This document shows positions 46,001-56,700 of a DNA stretch of 64,000 bases, piece by piece. Below the pieces are notes generated by a model, which was not told where the DNA came from, made no database searches, and saw nothing but the letters and a program-made list of their open reading frames with translations. This stretch comes from Cunninghamia lanceolata (taxonomy: Eukaryota > Streptophyta > Pinopsida > Cupressales > Cupressaceae): NCBI GenBank assembly GCA_027924645.1, contig BSBN01001807.1, positions 15,332,001-15,396,000 of the forward strand. Reading direction: 5' to 3'. The position numbers and the translations under genes are program-made. Numbering within the stretch: the first letter of the stretch is position 1; each line of letters starts with the position of its first letter.

Positions 46001-49000
46001 GTCTGGGCAGAATCCCTAAGTCGGTAGATTGAGTTTTGGGTAGAGCTTAGACTAATTCAATTGTAAGTGCACTAGTGCAGTGAGTTTGTCCATATTTCTC
46101 TAAGGGGTTGGGTAACATAACATGATTGGATCTCACATATTGGTGGTCCATTGTAATTATTTCATTCTCTGCAATTTAATCTTTGTTTTCTTGTCCAATC
46201 TCCATTGTTCTTCCTAATTAGCCTTTGTTGTGTGCTTTCTGTGCCCATTGCAGGTTATTCATTTGACCCCCATGTGGTTGCTGCACCACACTGACATTTG
46301 GTTATAACTCTTGGAGTGCCCTATGCTAACATGACAACTAATGGTTCACTTAAACTATTGAAGGATGTCAAGAAAAAATGGTATAATTCACTCCTTAACC
46401 ACCATCTATTTTCCTTGAGAGTCCCACAAATAATAACATTCTTAGCAGCAAAGGAAGTTCAACCATTCATGTAAACTTTATTAGACTAGTATCTATTTTA
46501 AGCTACATAGATGTCATCTCTACCATATGAACCAATATAAATTTTCAACAACATTATGAGTTTTTTCATCGCATACATTGGATTGATCTATGGTCCAATA
46601 TTCTATATTTTTCTGTGTAATGTCCCCAATTGGAACAATACTAATTTTACCCTAAAAATTCAAATCCCACAAGTTTAGGGTTAGGGTTTCTAATTCCTGG
46701 AACAAAATGGTTTGATAGGGTGCCCAAGAAACCCTCTACCATAGGCCCAAGAGCGGGTGCTCCACCCCTCTTGGCCCCATGTGGCCTCTTGCCATTCATA
46801 TGGGGTGGTGTGCCTAGTGAGGCGTCCTATCACCGTTCCCCTTATCAGAACCATTTTGCTTCCTCTTATGATTCAATTAATTTCCATGATGGAAGGTTAG
46901 GGGTACAGCTGCAGTAGGGTGTCCCGGAAATCATTCCTCCTAAGCCCAAGGGCAGCCTCTCATGCCCCCTTGGCCCACATGTGGCAAGCCTCAGCCATCC
47001 ACTATGGGGTGGTGTACTTAGAGGATGATCCCAACGCTGTTTCCCCTCCTTGTAGGCCCTCAATTCCCTCATCATGACATTCATACAAGAATCCACATTA
47101 ATGAATAATAAACTAATCAATCTCATAGTTGCAAACAATCATATCAAATGTGTTGTGAATGTAATCTATATTTCATAGCAAGTTTCACAATGCTTATGAT
47201 ACTAACGATAACCTGTCAACTATATGCATTTGTCATTATTTATCACATGGCATTTATTAGAAGAGATATAGGGTTAGATACATCATACCGAGATAATCCT
47301 TGCCTTTGTACCTTTGAGAACTCTTAAGAATTTAATTACTTCTTCCTTTGCTGTCTGCAGTCGACTGCTATGTAAATATATTTTAGATTGGATTCCAAGT
47401 ATATTTCCAACTCAGAAATACTCTTTTCTGATCTGTATATGAGTTGGATGTTTTCTCTTCTTTACACATCTACCATAAATGATTCTTACATTCAAATCTA
47501 GTCTCCAGATCTGCTTGTGCTTTCTTTACCATTCTTCATGTATAGGCTGCTCTAAATCGACTCCTTTTATCCAAATCTGCCTTGAATGTATTTCTTGTGT
47601 ATAATCATAAGTCTCTTGTTTGTTCTTTGTATATTCCCTTTTGAATTTCTTCTTAACTCAGAAAAATCTCTTTCTATGTTTTCTTTTTGATATCTATATA
47701 TAAATCATATATCTTTACTCCACTATCTCTGCTTAAATCTGAATTATTCCTTCATTTCTGCTTCTTCCTTATACTCAGAAAAAACATATATATTTCATTC
47801 CTTTTCTTTCTTAAATCCCTCTTATTCTTCCTGCTCCTCCCTGCCCCCTTATCTCTCCCTAAATATACCTCTATGTTTATGAGGAGAGCCACCCCTTTGG
47901 AAGGGTGATGACTCTCCAAAGAGTCATGACCATACTGCCCTTAACATTTCCTAATGATCGTTGAATATTCAAAACCCCCAGCAAATATCGCTGCTGCTAC
48001 ACATAAGGATGGAAATCGCTGGCTTAATGATGATCGCAGCCTTTTGACTATTCTCATTTCAGAACTCCTTGTAATATTTCAATCGCTGCCTTGTAGACTT
48101 TAATCGCAGCTCTTAACATAACTAATGCAGATTTCCTTATGCAACCCCGCATCACTTTATTTGAATTTTTAAATAGAACCATTTTGTCCATGTATGGAGC
48201 CCACCTTTTATTTTAGTGATCGTTGTCTTAGGCCATCTCTTTTATGAGATTAGATACATATATTTATTTCATTTAAATATTTATATTTATAGTATTAATA
48301 TTTATATTTTATATTTACCTAATTTGTAATATATATAAATATATTTATAATGGTTATAATTGTAACAATATTTAAATATTATACTTATATTTGTATTATT
48401 ATTATTTTATATTTATTTTAAAATAAATATAGTATATTTTAATTATATTAAAATATTTATATAATAATATTTTAATATCATTTATTAAATATATAAATGC
48501 CATTATTTATATCATTCAAATTGACTAAACACCATATTTTACGAAAGCAACATCATCCGTCTTTTTATCGTGATGGTTTTAATCAATGCCTTAACATTGG
48601 GACATCACATTCTAAGAATGTTATCTCCTAAGGTAATTTATGACAGTTTTGTAGTACTTTTGGATCGGGTATGAATTAATGCTTATCTTACTTTCTTCTC
48701 TGATATTTGTAATTCACTGTTCTCCACATTTTTTCTACATGTGTATATATATATATATGTATATCACACAATACTAAACCAAAGATATAGAGCAGGGATA
48801 GAAATAGGTTCAGGCTACAAATAAACAAAAAAAGCATCACCGAACATTTTAAAAAAAAAGAAAGCCTCTGTGGAGGCGGGGATGGCAGGGCCGAGCCCTG
48901 TATTCATGATTGGCTAACTATAGTGTAGGTAATTTAAAGCATACAGTTTTAAGTTCAAAAACCTAATCACAAATAAATGATTTCCCTCACATCATGAAGA

Positions 49001-49958
49001 ATTGGAAGATATCAGTACATGGGTTTAAACCTACCCCCAGTTGATGCTATATGAGTTCAAGCTGATCTAATGAATAGCCAAACACATTATAATAGCTTAG
49101 ACAGATTCAATCTCTAGGAATGATATTCATGGTCAAATTAATGAACCTCTATGAAGAATGGACCCTGAAGAGTCATGGCGATTATAGTACCTTTCTGGAT
49201 ACTGGAAACAGTTAATGGGTTTCTAGACCAAGACATCATTTGGTCATAATCAATTAATGTCCTTCCCAATAGTAATTCTTTCTCCCCAAACAATGAATAC
49301 TCTGTCACCTCCTGACTCACCAGATGAGGTAAGCCTCCAAAAGATCGATACAATGAGAAGCTATCTCTAGCAGTCAAGCTTTATGCCTCCCTTATCTATA
49401 GTAAAAGCTAAATTATCACATGCATTTTTTCCTTTAGGAAACTGTAACCATGTGCAATTTTTTATCATTTAGAGACCAAAGAAATAAATCACTTATTTTT
49501 TGCATTGCTTAACAACTTAATTTATGGCGACATTTTGCAGCTATTTGGAACCAAATATCGTTTCTTTTGCAAAATGTAGGAAAGTAACAATTTTTTCCTG
49601 AAAATCACCTCCAACATTACAAGAATACCATTTCTAATTAGTGTCTTAATCCAAAACATTAGATGCAAACAAAATAGAAATGATATAGAATTAAATATCA
49701 AGCATGAAATGAAGATTCATTTCAACCATAAAGAACATAATAGAAAAGTAAGTTCACATATGAGAAAAGAGAAAAAAATACTGTTTTTACCTTTAATTTT
49801 GTCTTAACTGGCCTCTCTGCATTTGGATTAAAAATGCTTTGATCATCATTTCCACTTTCAGATCCATTTGGAAGTAGAAATTCAGGCTTTTTGACATAAC
49901 CACAGCCTCCGTTGGCTCTGAAAAACCCATGAACCAACCAAAGTGGCCTTCCACATCG
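40010..49958 (-). CDS. Phosphoinositide-specific phospholipase C, 3' part (three exons: 49,791-49,958; 40,396-40,482; 40,010-40,288)
   Basis: PI-PLC cleaves PIP2 at the plasma membrane to give diacylglycerol and inositol phosphate. Exon 49,958-49,791 (56 codons) holds the end of the Y domain: [20 protein letters not shown] and PVKTKLK. Exon 40,482-40,396 (29 codons) reads IKIYMGDGW and [14 protein letters not shown], the start of the C2 domain. Exon 40,288-40,010 (92 codons plus stop) has [35 protein letters not shown] and the terminal IEFESFLQ. All junctions are GT/AG and phase 0. Compared with the usual family sequence about nine residues are missing between LLRVE and DDFGGQ, a Ca2+-binding loop. 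The intron between the first two exons is 9.3 kb and full of insertions. The X and EF-hand exons are not in the window; the Tat element begins 190 bp upstream. Confidence 0.75.
41084..41408. mobile_element. Fold-back (long inverted-repeat) element in the PI-PLC intron
   Basis: The left arm from ATTATGTGATGTTTTATTAG at 41,084 recurs inverted, ending at 41,408. The arms are about 130 nt with roughly 90% identity, separated by about 50 nt. No frame is present. This is the structure of a MITE or fold-back element. A clean target duplication was not identified. Confidence 0.75.
41623..42802. mobile_element. Solo LTR, TGTAATGTCCC family (1180 bp)
   Basis: It begins TGTAATGTCCC and ends GGGACATTACA, and is flanked by a perfect 5-bp duplication GAAAC (41,618-41,622 and 42,803-42,807). 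No internal genes are present, so it is a recombined solo LTR in the PI-PLC intron. Confidence 0.8.
42985..43130 (-). other. Possible exon-like remnant of unknown origin
   Basis: The minus strand reads [23 protein letters not shown], written here as adjoining pieces [12 protein letters not shown] and [11 protein letters not shown], then [13 protein letters not shown] diverged second copy lies at about 45,230-45,400. It could be an exon fragment duplicated together with the neighbouring sequence; the family is not recognised. Confidence 0.25.
43260..44870. repeat. LTR of the TGTAATGTCCC family, left boundary unclear
   Basis: It ends GGGGACATTACA at 44,870 like the other two LTRs of this family. 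It has similar text (GCGCC/GGCGATCAG motifs) and a TATAAGAGGC promoter-like site near 43,900. Its start has decayed or been lost, so the left limit is approximate. Confidence 0.45.
44494..44650. repeat. Minisatellite of GGTATGGACGGGTGTTC units
   Basis: Four related units of 35-50 bp begin near 44,494, 44,531, 44,581 and 44,616. They alternate two versions (GGACGGGTGTTCCTRAAGC and TTGACRGGTGTTCATGAAAC). It lies inside the preceding LTR. Confidence 0.7.
44767..45250. repeat. Tandem duplication (about 241 bp) across an LTR end
   Basis: ATACTAATTAGTCCCTAG occurs at about 44,767 and again at 45,008, followed in both by the LTR end GGGGACATTACA and then the same flank (AAGAACTCAAGAATCATCTAG). The duplication includes the LTR terminus and host flank, so it arose after the insertion. 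Confidence 0.75.
45251..46610. other. No recognisable gene
   Basis: Contains a plus-strand frame at 45,651-45,941 without a known domain and sequence similar to 42,985-43,130 at its start. It is part of the 9.3-kb PI-PLC intron. Confidence 0.35.
46616..48609. mobile_element. Solo LTR, TGTAATGTCCC family (1994 bp)
   Basis: It begins TGTAATGTCCCCAAT and ends ATTGGGACATCACA, and is flanked by TTCTG (46,611-46,615) and TTCTA (48,610-48,614), a target duplication with one change. Inside is a GC-richer direct repeat of about 197 bp (from 46,718 and from 46,915, with GGCCC and TGGGGTGGTGT). A very AT-rich end follows (48,240-48,540). Confidence 0.65.
48615..49790. other. PI-PLC intron sequence, no feature assigned
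   Basis: Contains a TATATATA run near 48,744 and a minus-strand frame at 49,138-49,377 ([20 protein letters not shown]) that is open for 79 codons but has no family I recognise. It is not part of the PI-PLC reading. Confidence 0.35.
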
Positions 49959-50149
49959 CTGTTATATGATGAACACTCAATTTAGATATCATTTTAAGTC
50001 TATTTTTATTAAAATTGAGAGATTGTTGAAATGACACAACAAGAGAAAATTAGAAGTAACTGAATGATATTTCCCTATTTTAAGTGTGGAAGGTAATGTG
50101 ATTTTTATAATTAAAATTAAGAAGAAAGTGCAAATCAGAGTAAAATGGG

Positions 50150-51403
50150 TGTGTATATGGAAAATCGATCTATTCTAAACTAATAAAAACCAAAAATCCA
50201 ATAACATAAAGAAAACGAATTTAAATAAAAGCCATGACAAATAATCAATGCAATAAAGACTTTTACCGAAATTTGTGTTGTTTCTTTTGGATTGAATGTA
50301 GAATTGCTCAATGAAATTGCAAAGCCATAGCTGCAACAAGCAAGTGTAGTACTCAAGAGATCAATGTCAAATGATCGTAAGGTTGCTCAATCGACGCGTT
50401 GTGTATACTCAAAGCTCTGTTAAGTATGCCTGAAAATACAATCGAAGAGAGAGACCTAATGAAGGAGATGAGGGGGGTTTATATAGATTTCAAGGAAAAT
50501 CGATCAACGGTCCAGATAATTCAGAAGAATCAATGGAGGAGAACAGTTGAGGAATGTGCAACGAATGAGGAGAAGACATGTGTCTTGCTTTCTTTTGCAT
50601 GAGAGGAGTTATCAAGAATAGAAGAATGAGTTAACTGAAGAGATAAATCAATTAAAAGAATAAAACAATCAGTTAAGTGATTTAAAACAAGAAGAAGAGA
50701 TTTGCATGAGAAAAAAAGATATTTTGCTTTATTAAATATAGAAATATTTAATTGATGAGCAAGAAAGCTTGAGTTATTTTAGAGATAACTCAAATTAGAA
50801 GAAAAAACAATTTAAATAAATAATTGATTTATTTAAATTTAGAGAAGATATTTTGGAAGAAATAATTAAATAATTGGAATTATTTAATTTAGAAGATTTG
50901 AAAGCAAATTAAATAAATAAATTTATTTAATTGTTGTGCATGATTTTGGAAGAACAGAAGATTATAAATAAAATATTTGATTTTATTTATTTTTAGAGGA
51001 TTGAGATAATTTAAATAAATTTGATTTGATTTATTTAAATTTAGAAGAACAATTGATTTAATTAAATAATGTAAATTATTTAATTGTAGATAAGATAGAA
51101 TTGTGATGAATTAATTAAATAATGAGATATATTTAATTAATGTGGCTGTGAATTTTGGAAGGAGGATAATGATCAAATTAAATAATTAAAATTATTTAAT
51201 TGTGGAAGAATATAGAGGAATTTAATTTAATTAATTAAATAAAGAGGATTTATTTAATTAATGTTGAATTTAGGAGATTTAGAAGAATTTGATGATAATT
51301 AATTAAATAATTAGATTATTTAATTAACGTTTGCAATGCAAGTGATTAGACAGATAACGGAATGCAAGTGATTTGATGACACGGTCATTTTAGGGTGTCT
51401 ACA
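50150..51403 (-). repeat. 3' LTR of the Tat element (1254 bp)
   Basis: TGTGTATATGG at the left and GGTGTCTACA at the right; on the element's strand it starts TGTAGACACCC, as does the non-autonomous element. The half nearest the interior (50,630-51,340) consists of many short ATTTAATTAATTAAAT-like A/T-rich modules. Confidence 0.92.
50478..50487 (-). promoter_or_regulatory. TATA box in the Tat LTR
   Basis: The minus strand reads TCTATATAAA just upstream of a C-rich CCCCCC stretch. It is a good plant TATA box; the copy that would drive the element lies in the right LTR outside the window. Confidence 0.55.
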
Positions 51404-51449
51404 TTTTGCCCCTCTTTGATGCAATGCAGCATGTAGCATTGCGTCAAGG
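51404..51449 (-). promoter_or_regulatory. Polypurine tract with adjacent stem-loop (Tat element)
   Basis: The minus strand reads CAAAGAGGGGCAAAA next to the LTR. Arms at 51,414-51,427 (CTTTGATGCAATGC) and 51,436-51,449 (GCATTGCGTCAAGG) pair at 12 of 14 positions around an 8-nt loop. The hairpin occupies the same position as in the 8.9-kb element although its loop-proximal sequence is different. Confidence 0.75.
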
Positions 51450-52629
51450 AAAACGATTGTTGAAGATGTAATACAATTTTTGATGCCCTAGTGTAGGTAG
51501 TTGCCCTAGCGTAGCTGGCGTAGGGTGCCCCCTCGAGAGGAAAGATAGGGAAGCGACAGAAGAACTGTGTTGACACTCGACTAGAAGATTTGTTGGAGAT
51601 AGGCGAGGTTGGGTTGATGATAGATAGAAGAAAGGAGATAGGAGAGAACATAAGATAAAGACTGTTGATCAATCCTTGCTGGAAAACTATATAAGGCCAT
51701 GGATGAATGGATGGGTAGATGGATGAGCTTGTTGCAATGGTTTCACATTTGTTTATAAAGAGCAATCCTTATTTTGATATAGCACGTGGATAGTTTGCCA
51801 CCAAGGTATAAAAGACTAAGGTGCAGTAATATCCAAGTGCGTGGACGTTGACTTTGCAAGCAAGCGGTTTGAAATTAGATCCATTAGACATAATATAACC
51901 TTGTTGGAACATGTGAATAAGCCATAGTCTTGAACATAAAATAAACTTCCATACATGTAAATGCAAGAAGAAATATTAATATGTAAGATGCTAGATCCTA
52001 ACACACACAAGATAAATAGAATGCCAAGAAAGATACTAAAGATCATTCCTCAAACACGGCACACAGAAAGCAATGACTATGCCCCCAATCCGTACTGCAT
52101 CGCAACATACCAAGATTATAGATAAATCAAGGTAGTCTTGAATAGGTATTGGAAAAGGAACAAAAGATAAACCAAAAAGCAAATTGACTGACTTATAAAG
52201 TAAACATACAGCCAACATATTCTCTTGCCAAAGAGGTTGCTCAGGACAGATTGGATAGGAAAGATAACAGCCTTATCGTAGGAACTCTGTGTCCGTTAAA
52301 GGGGGCTATCTACCTAAAAAGACAATGTCTCACTTGCAGGAAATGCCACATGTTGCAGGAGACGCGTGTGTTGGTCTCGACAATGGAACACTTCGTAGAA
52401 GACAAGCTTGTTGATCTAGGGCTTAGTTAAGCGGTACTTAGCTGATGTTGGCAATCGGTATGAAGGATAGTAGATGACTCTGGAAGTAGGCCTCTTTGCT
52501 TCAAGTTTGTTAAGGACTTTTGCTTTGAAAGGATGCGCTAGCTTGCTGCTTGAGTTAGTCAAGTCGAGGCGAATGGATTTTGACAAACGGAAGACTAGAA
52601 GGATGGAATGCAAATGGATTGAAACGGGT

Positions 52630-53260
52630 GGAGAATGATGGATCGTGTGTGCCTGAGTACTGGAAACATCCTTCGTATTCCAGACTGCCTACATACCCTG
52701 TATCCACGGGATCAAGGCACACTTACGGTGGAAGATGAACGTGATAAATATGTAGTTCTGGATAGAGTGATGAAGTGGGTCAAGGTGAAAGGAGGGAGAT
52801 CTTATGTACCTGAGTACTGGAAATGTCCTTCGTATTCCAGACTGCCTACATACCCATATCCATGGGATCAAGGTACCTTAAGATTGAGAAGAGATGATAT
52901 GTAGTTCTGGTTATTGTGATGATGAAGAAGAAGAGCGGAGAAAAGGTGATCTTATGTACCTGAGTACTGGAAACGTCCTTCGTATTCCAGACTGCCTACA
53001 TACCCATATCCATGGGATCAAGGTACTTTAAGATTGCGAAGATGATAGTATGTAGTTCTGGTTATTGTGATGATGTAGAACAAGTGTGGAGAAGAGGTGA
53101 TCTTATGTACCTGAGTACTGGAAACGTGCTTCATATTCCAGACTGCCTACATACCCATATCCATGGGATCAAGGTATCTTAAGATTGAGAAGAGATGATA
53201 TGTAGTTCTGGTTATTGTGATGATGTAGAACAAGTGTGGAGAAGATAACCGCCTTATCGT
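52630..53260. repeat. Four tandem units of about 150-157 bp in the 3' untranslated block
   Basis: CCTGAGTACTGGAAA recurs at 52,652, 52,809, 52,959 and 53,110. Each copy is followed by TATTCCAGACTGCCTACATA, CCATGGGATCAAGG and ATGTAGTTCTGG. CTGGAA/TTCCAG and GTACCT/AGGTAC are inverted pairs within a unit. The array is bracketed by near-identical sequences (GCCTTATCGTAGGA at about 52,271 and 53,252). The non-autonomous element has one unit at 14,590. Confidence 0.85.
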
Positions 53261-53768
53261 AGGAGCTCTGTGTCCGTTAAAGGGTGTTACCTGTGGAAAT
53301 GAGAAAAGATCGAAGTATGCGTTGCGAACCACGAACAAGGAACCAATCCTAGACCGAAGCTAAGGAAAGAGTTGCCCCCATTCTAGTAGAGGAGACTGTA
53401 GGGGTGACTACTGAAGAAGACGCAGAAAGACTTGACCTAGGACCGAACAGTGTTAACTGTAGACACAGATCAAGACGTGGGATGACGATGATGGACATTG
53501 ACAAATTTCCAAGCTATACTAGATAGGGAGATGGAAATGCAAACAAAGTCAATGGTTTTATTACGGATGGATGGATGAGGCGTGTTGTGAACTGGACAAG
53601 GAGTGGACAGGACTCGATAGACGATGGATGCTGACTCTACGCATAGCGCCTGTTTGCCAGGTTTTCACTAGAGGATGGATGTTTTTGTATTTTTGTATTT
53701 TTGTATTTTTTTGATTTTTTTTGATTTTTTTGATGTTTTTTTGCTTTTTTGTGGGAATACTTTGAGGA

Positions 53769-56700
53769 TCAGGCATAGAACTTCTTGAGATGGACACTGT
53801 TAAGTGGCTCATCTAGAGGAATGCCGTCAGGTGTAGCTAAAGTATAAGCTCCCGATCCATATGCTGCTGTGACAATGAAGGGACCTAACCAGTTAGGCTC
53901 AAACTTGCCCTTCTTCTCTCGATCTGCTTGATTTCTCTGATTCTCCTTAAGTACAAGATCACCAACTTGAAACCATCTTTCTTTGATCTTTTTGTTGTAA
54001 TTACGCCGGAGGCGGTTTTGATAGACATGGAGATGATTAAGTGCGGCAAGGCGCCTCTCATCTAGTAGTTCAAGCTCAGCTAATCTGGAAGTGTGATACT
54101 CATCTCCGCCGATCAGGTCCTGCATGGATACTCTGAGGGATGGGATCTCGACCTCTATAGGTAGGATGGCTTCAGAGCCAAAAACCAAGGCATATGGTGT
54201 GGCACCAGTTGGTGTTCTGATACTAGTGCGGTAGGCCCATAGGGCGGGATTAAGTTGCAAGTGCCAATCACGACCAGCTTCATTGACTGTTTTCTTGAGG
54301 ATTTTGAGAATGGTTTTATTGGAAGCCTCAGCTTGGCCGTTACTCTGCGGATAGTAGGGAGTTGAAAAGCGATGTTGGATATTGTATTGTATGCATAAAG
54401 CACAGACATCTTGGTTCTTGAATGGTCTCCCATTATCAGTGACAATAGCTTGGGGAATACCATACCGGCATATGAGGTAGTTTAGAATAAACTTGGCTAT
54501 TTGCTTACCGGTGATATAGGTCATAGGAATGGCTTCCACCCACTTCGTGAAATACTCAGTGGCGGTAATGATAAACTTGTGGCCATTTGAGGAGGAAGGG
54601 TGAATTTGTCCTACGAGGTCGAAACCCCATTGAGAAAAAGGCCATGGAGTTGTCACAGGTTGTAACTCATGAGCGGGTGCGTGAATCAGATCTCCATGCT
54701 GCTGACATTGTAGACACTTCTTAGCAAACTATGCGGCATCTTGCTCTATTGTAGGCCAATAATAACCTGTTCTGAGTATCTTCTTAGCAAGATTAGGACC
54801 GGTAGAATGTGCGCCACAGACACCTTCGTGTATGTCTCGTAAGGTAGCTTCGGCTTCTTCCGCGTTAAGACATCGTAAGAGGATACCATCGAGACTCCGG
54901 CGATATAGTGTATCACCCAGAATGATGTAACGAGAGGATCGACGGATAAAGGTTTTGCGTTGGGTGGAGGATAGGTCAGGGGGAAATGTATTGTTCTTGA
55001 GGTATTCATAGATATCTTCGTACCATGGGGAATTGGGACCAACAAGTTCGCAGATGATTTCAGTAATAGGAACATCGACGGCTGGTATCAACAATTGCTC
55101 GATCAAGAATTCACACTTCTGTGTATTTGCAGGCATATCAATCAGTGACCCTACAGAAGCCATAGAATCCGCAGCTTTATTATGTTCTCTTGGAATTTGC
55201 TCAAATGTGATGGTAGAAAAATGTGGTTTGTAGGCATCCACTAGTTGCTTGTAGGGGACCAACTTTTCATCCTTGGTTTGGTATTCATCCGTGACTTGGC
55301 GGATGACTAGCTGTGAGTCTCCATATACTTGTAATTCTGTGATGTCCCATTGAACTGTTGTATTGAGACCTATAAGGAGTGCTTCATACTCGGCTATGTT
55401 GTTGGTGCAAGGGAATGCGAGCCGATATGACTTTGGAATGTAGTCATTCTGAGGTGTAACAAATAAGATGCCAGCTCCTGAGCCATGCTGTGTGTAAGAA
55501 CCGTCAAAGTACAACTTCCACATTATGGAGTTAGCAAGAGTGAATAGATTCTCATCAGGAAAGTCTGCGACCATAGGATGTGTATCTTTCATAGGTGCTT
55601 CTGCTAGTTGATCCGCGAGGGCTTGTCCTTTGATTGCTTTACGATCTGTGTACTCAATGTCGAACTCACTAAGGATCATAACCCATTTAGCCAGTCTGCC
55701 TGTGAGAGCTGCTTTTGCTAGTAGATACTTCAAGGGATCAATCTTGGCTATCAGATTTGTGTGTTGGTTCAGCATGTAATGTCGCAACTTTTGGGAGGCG
55801 AACACTACTGCTAAACAAGCCCTTTCCATTGGTGAATAATTGAGCTCGTATCCCACCAATGTTCTACTGATGTAGTAAATTGCGTGCTCTCTGCCTGAGT
55901 CATCATTTTGTGCTAGCAGGGCCCCTAGGGCCGAATTTGTAGTGGAGATGTACAATATCAAGGGTTTGTCCGCAACTGGTGGAACCAATACAGGAGGTGT
56001 AGCTAGATACTCTTTAAGTTGATCAAACGCTGCTTGACACTTGTTGTCCCATCGAAATGAAACATCCTTTCGGAGCAAGTGTTGAAAGGGTTGACATTTA
56101 TCTGCTAGCTGTGATATGAAACGCCTGATGGACTGTAACCTTCCTTGGAGGCTCCTTAATGCTTTAAGGTTCTTTGGTGGAGGCATCTCCACTATAGTCT
56201 TTACTTTTGCTGGATCTACTTCGATGCCCCTACGAGATACTATGTATCCCAACAGCTTCCCTGATGTGACACCGAAGACACACTTCTTAGGATTAAGTCT
56301 TACTTGGTATTTTTCAAGCCTGTCGAAGATCTATCCTAGGACCTGTATATGTTCTGCTCTAGAAGATTTAGCCAATATATCATCCACATAGTCTTCCATG
56401 ATGTGATGAAATAGATCGTGGAAGATCACTGTCATAGCTCGCTGATAGGTTGCTCCTGCATTCTTCAGACCAAACGGCATAACACACCAACAGTAATTGC
56501 CCCAAGGACATGTAAAGGTTGTTTTGTGTTGATCCTCCTCAGCTATTCTAATCTGGTTGTAGCCTGAGAATCCATCCATAAGAGAAAGCATCTCGTGACC
56601 TGCTGTCAAGTCCACTATAATGTCAATGTTTGGTAGTGGAAAATCATCTTTGGGACATGCCTTGTTGAGATCTCTGAAATCATTACACATGCGGATGCGC

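Noticed and set aside
48240..48540. Centromeric or replication-origin AT-rich block
   Set aside because: A 300-bp AT-rich tract lies inside a solo LTR; nothing specific supports an origin or centromere role.
49138..49377. Additional PI-PLC exon on the minus strand
   Set aside because: The peptide does not resemble any PI-PLC region, and the flanking exons join in phase without it.
54729..56333. Programmed readthrough at the two TAG codons
   Set aside because: They split the RT and the integrase zinc finger rather than gag/pol, where programmed readthrough normally occurs; mutation is simpler.
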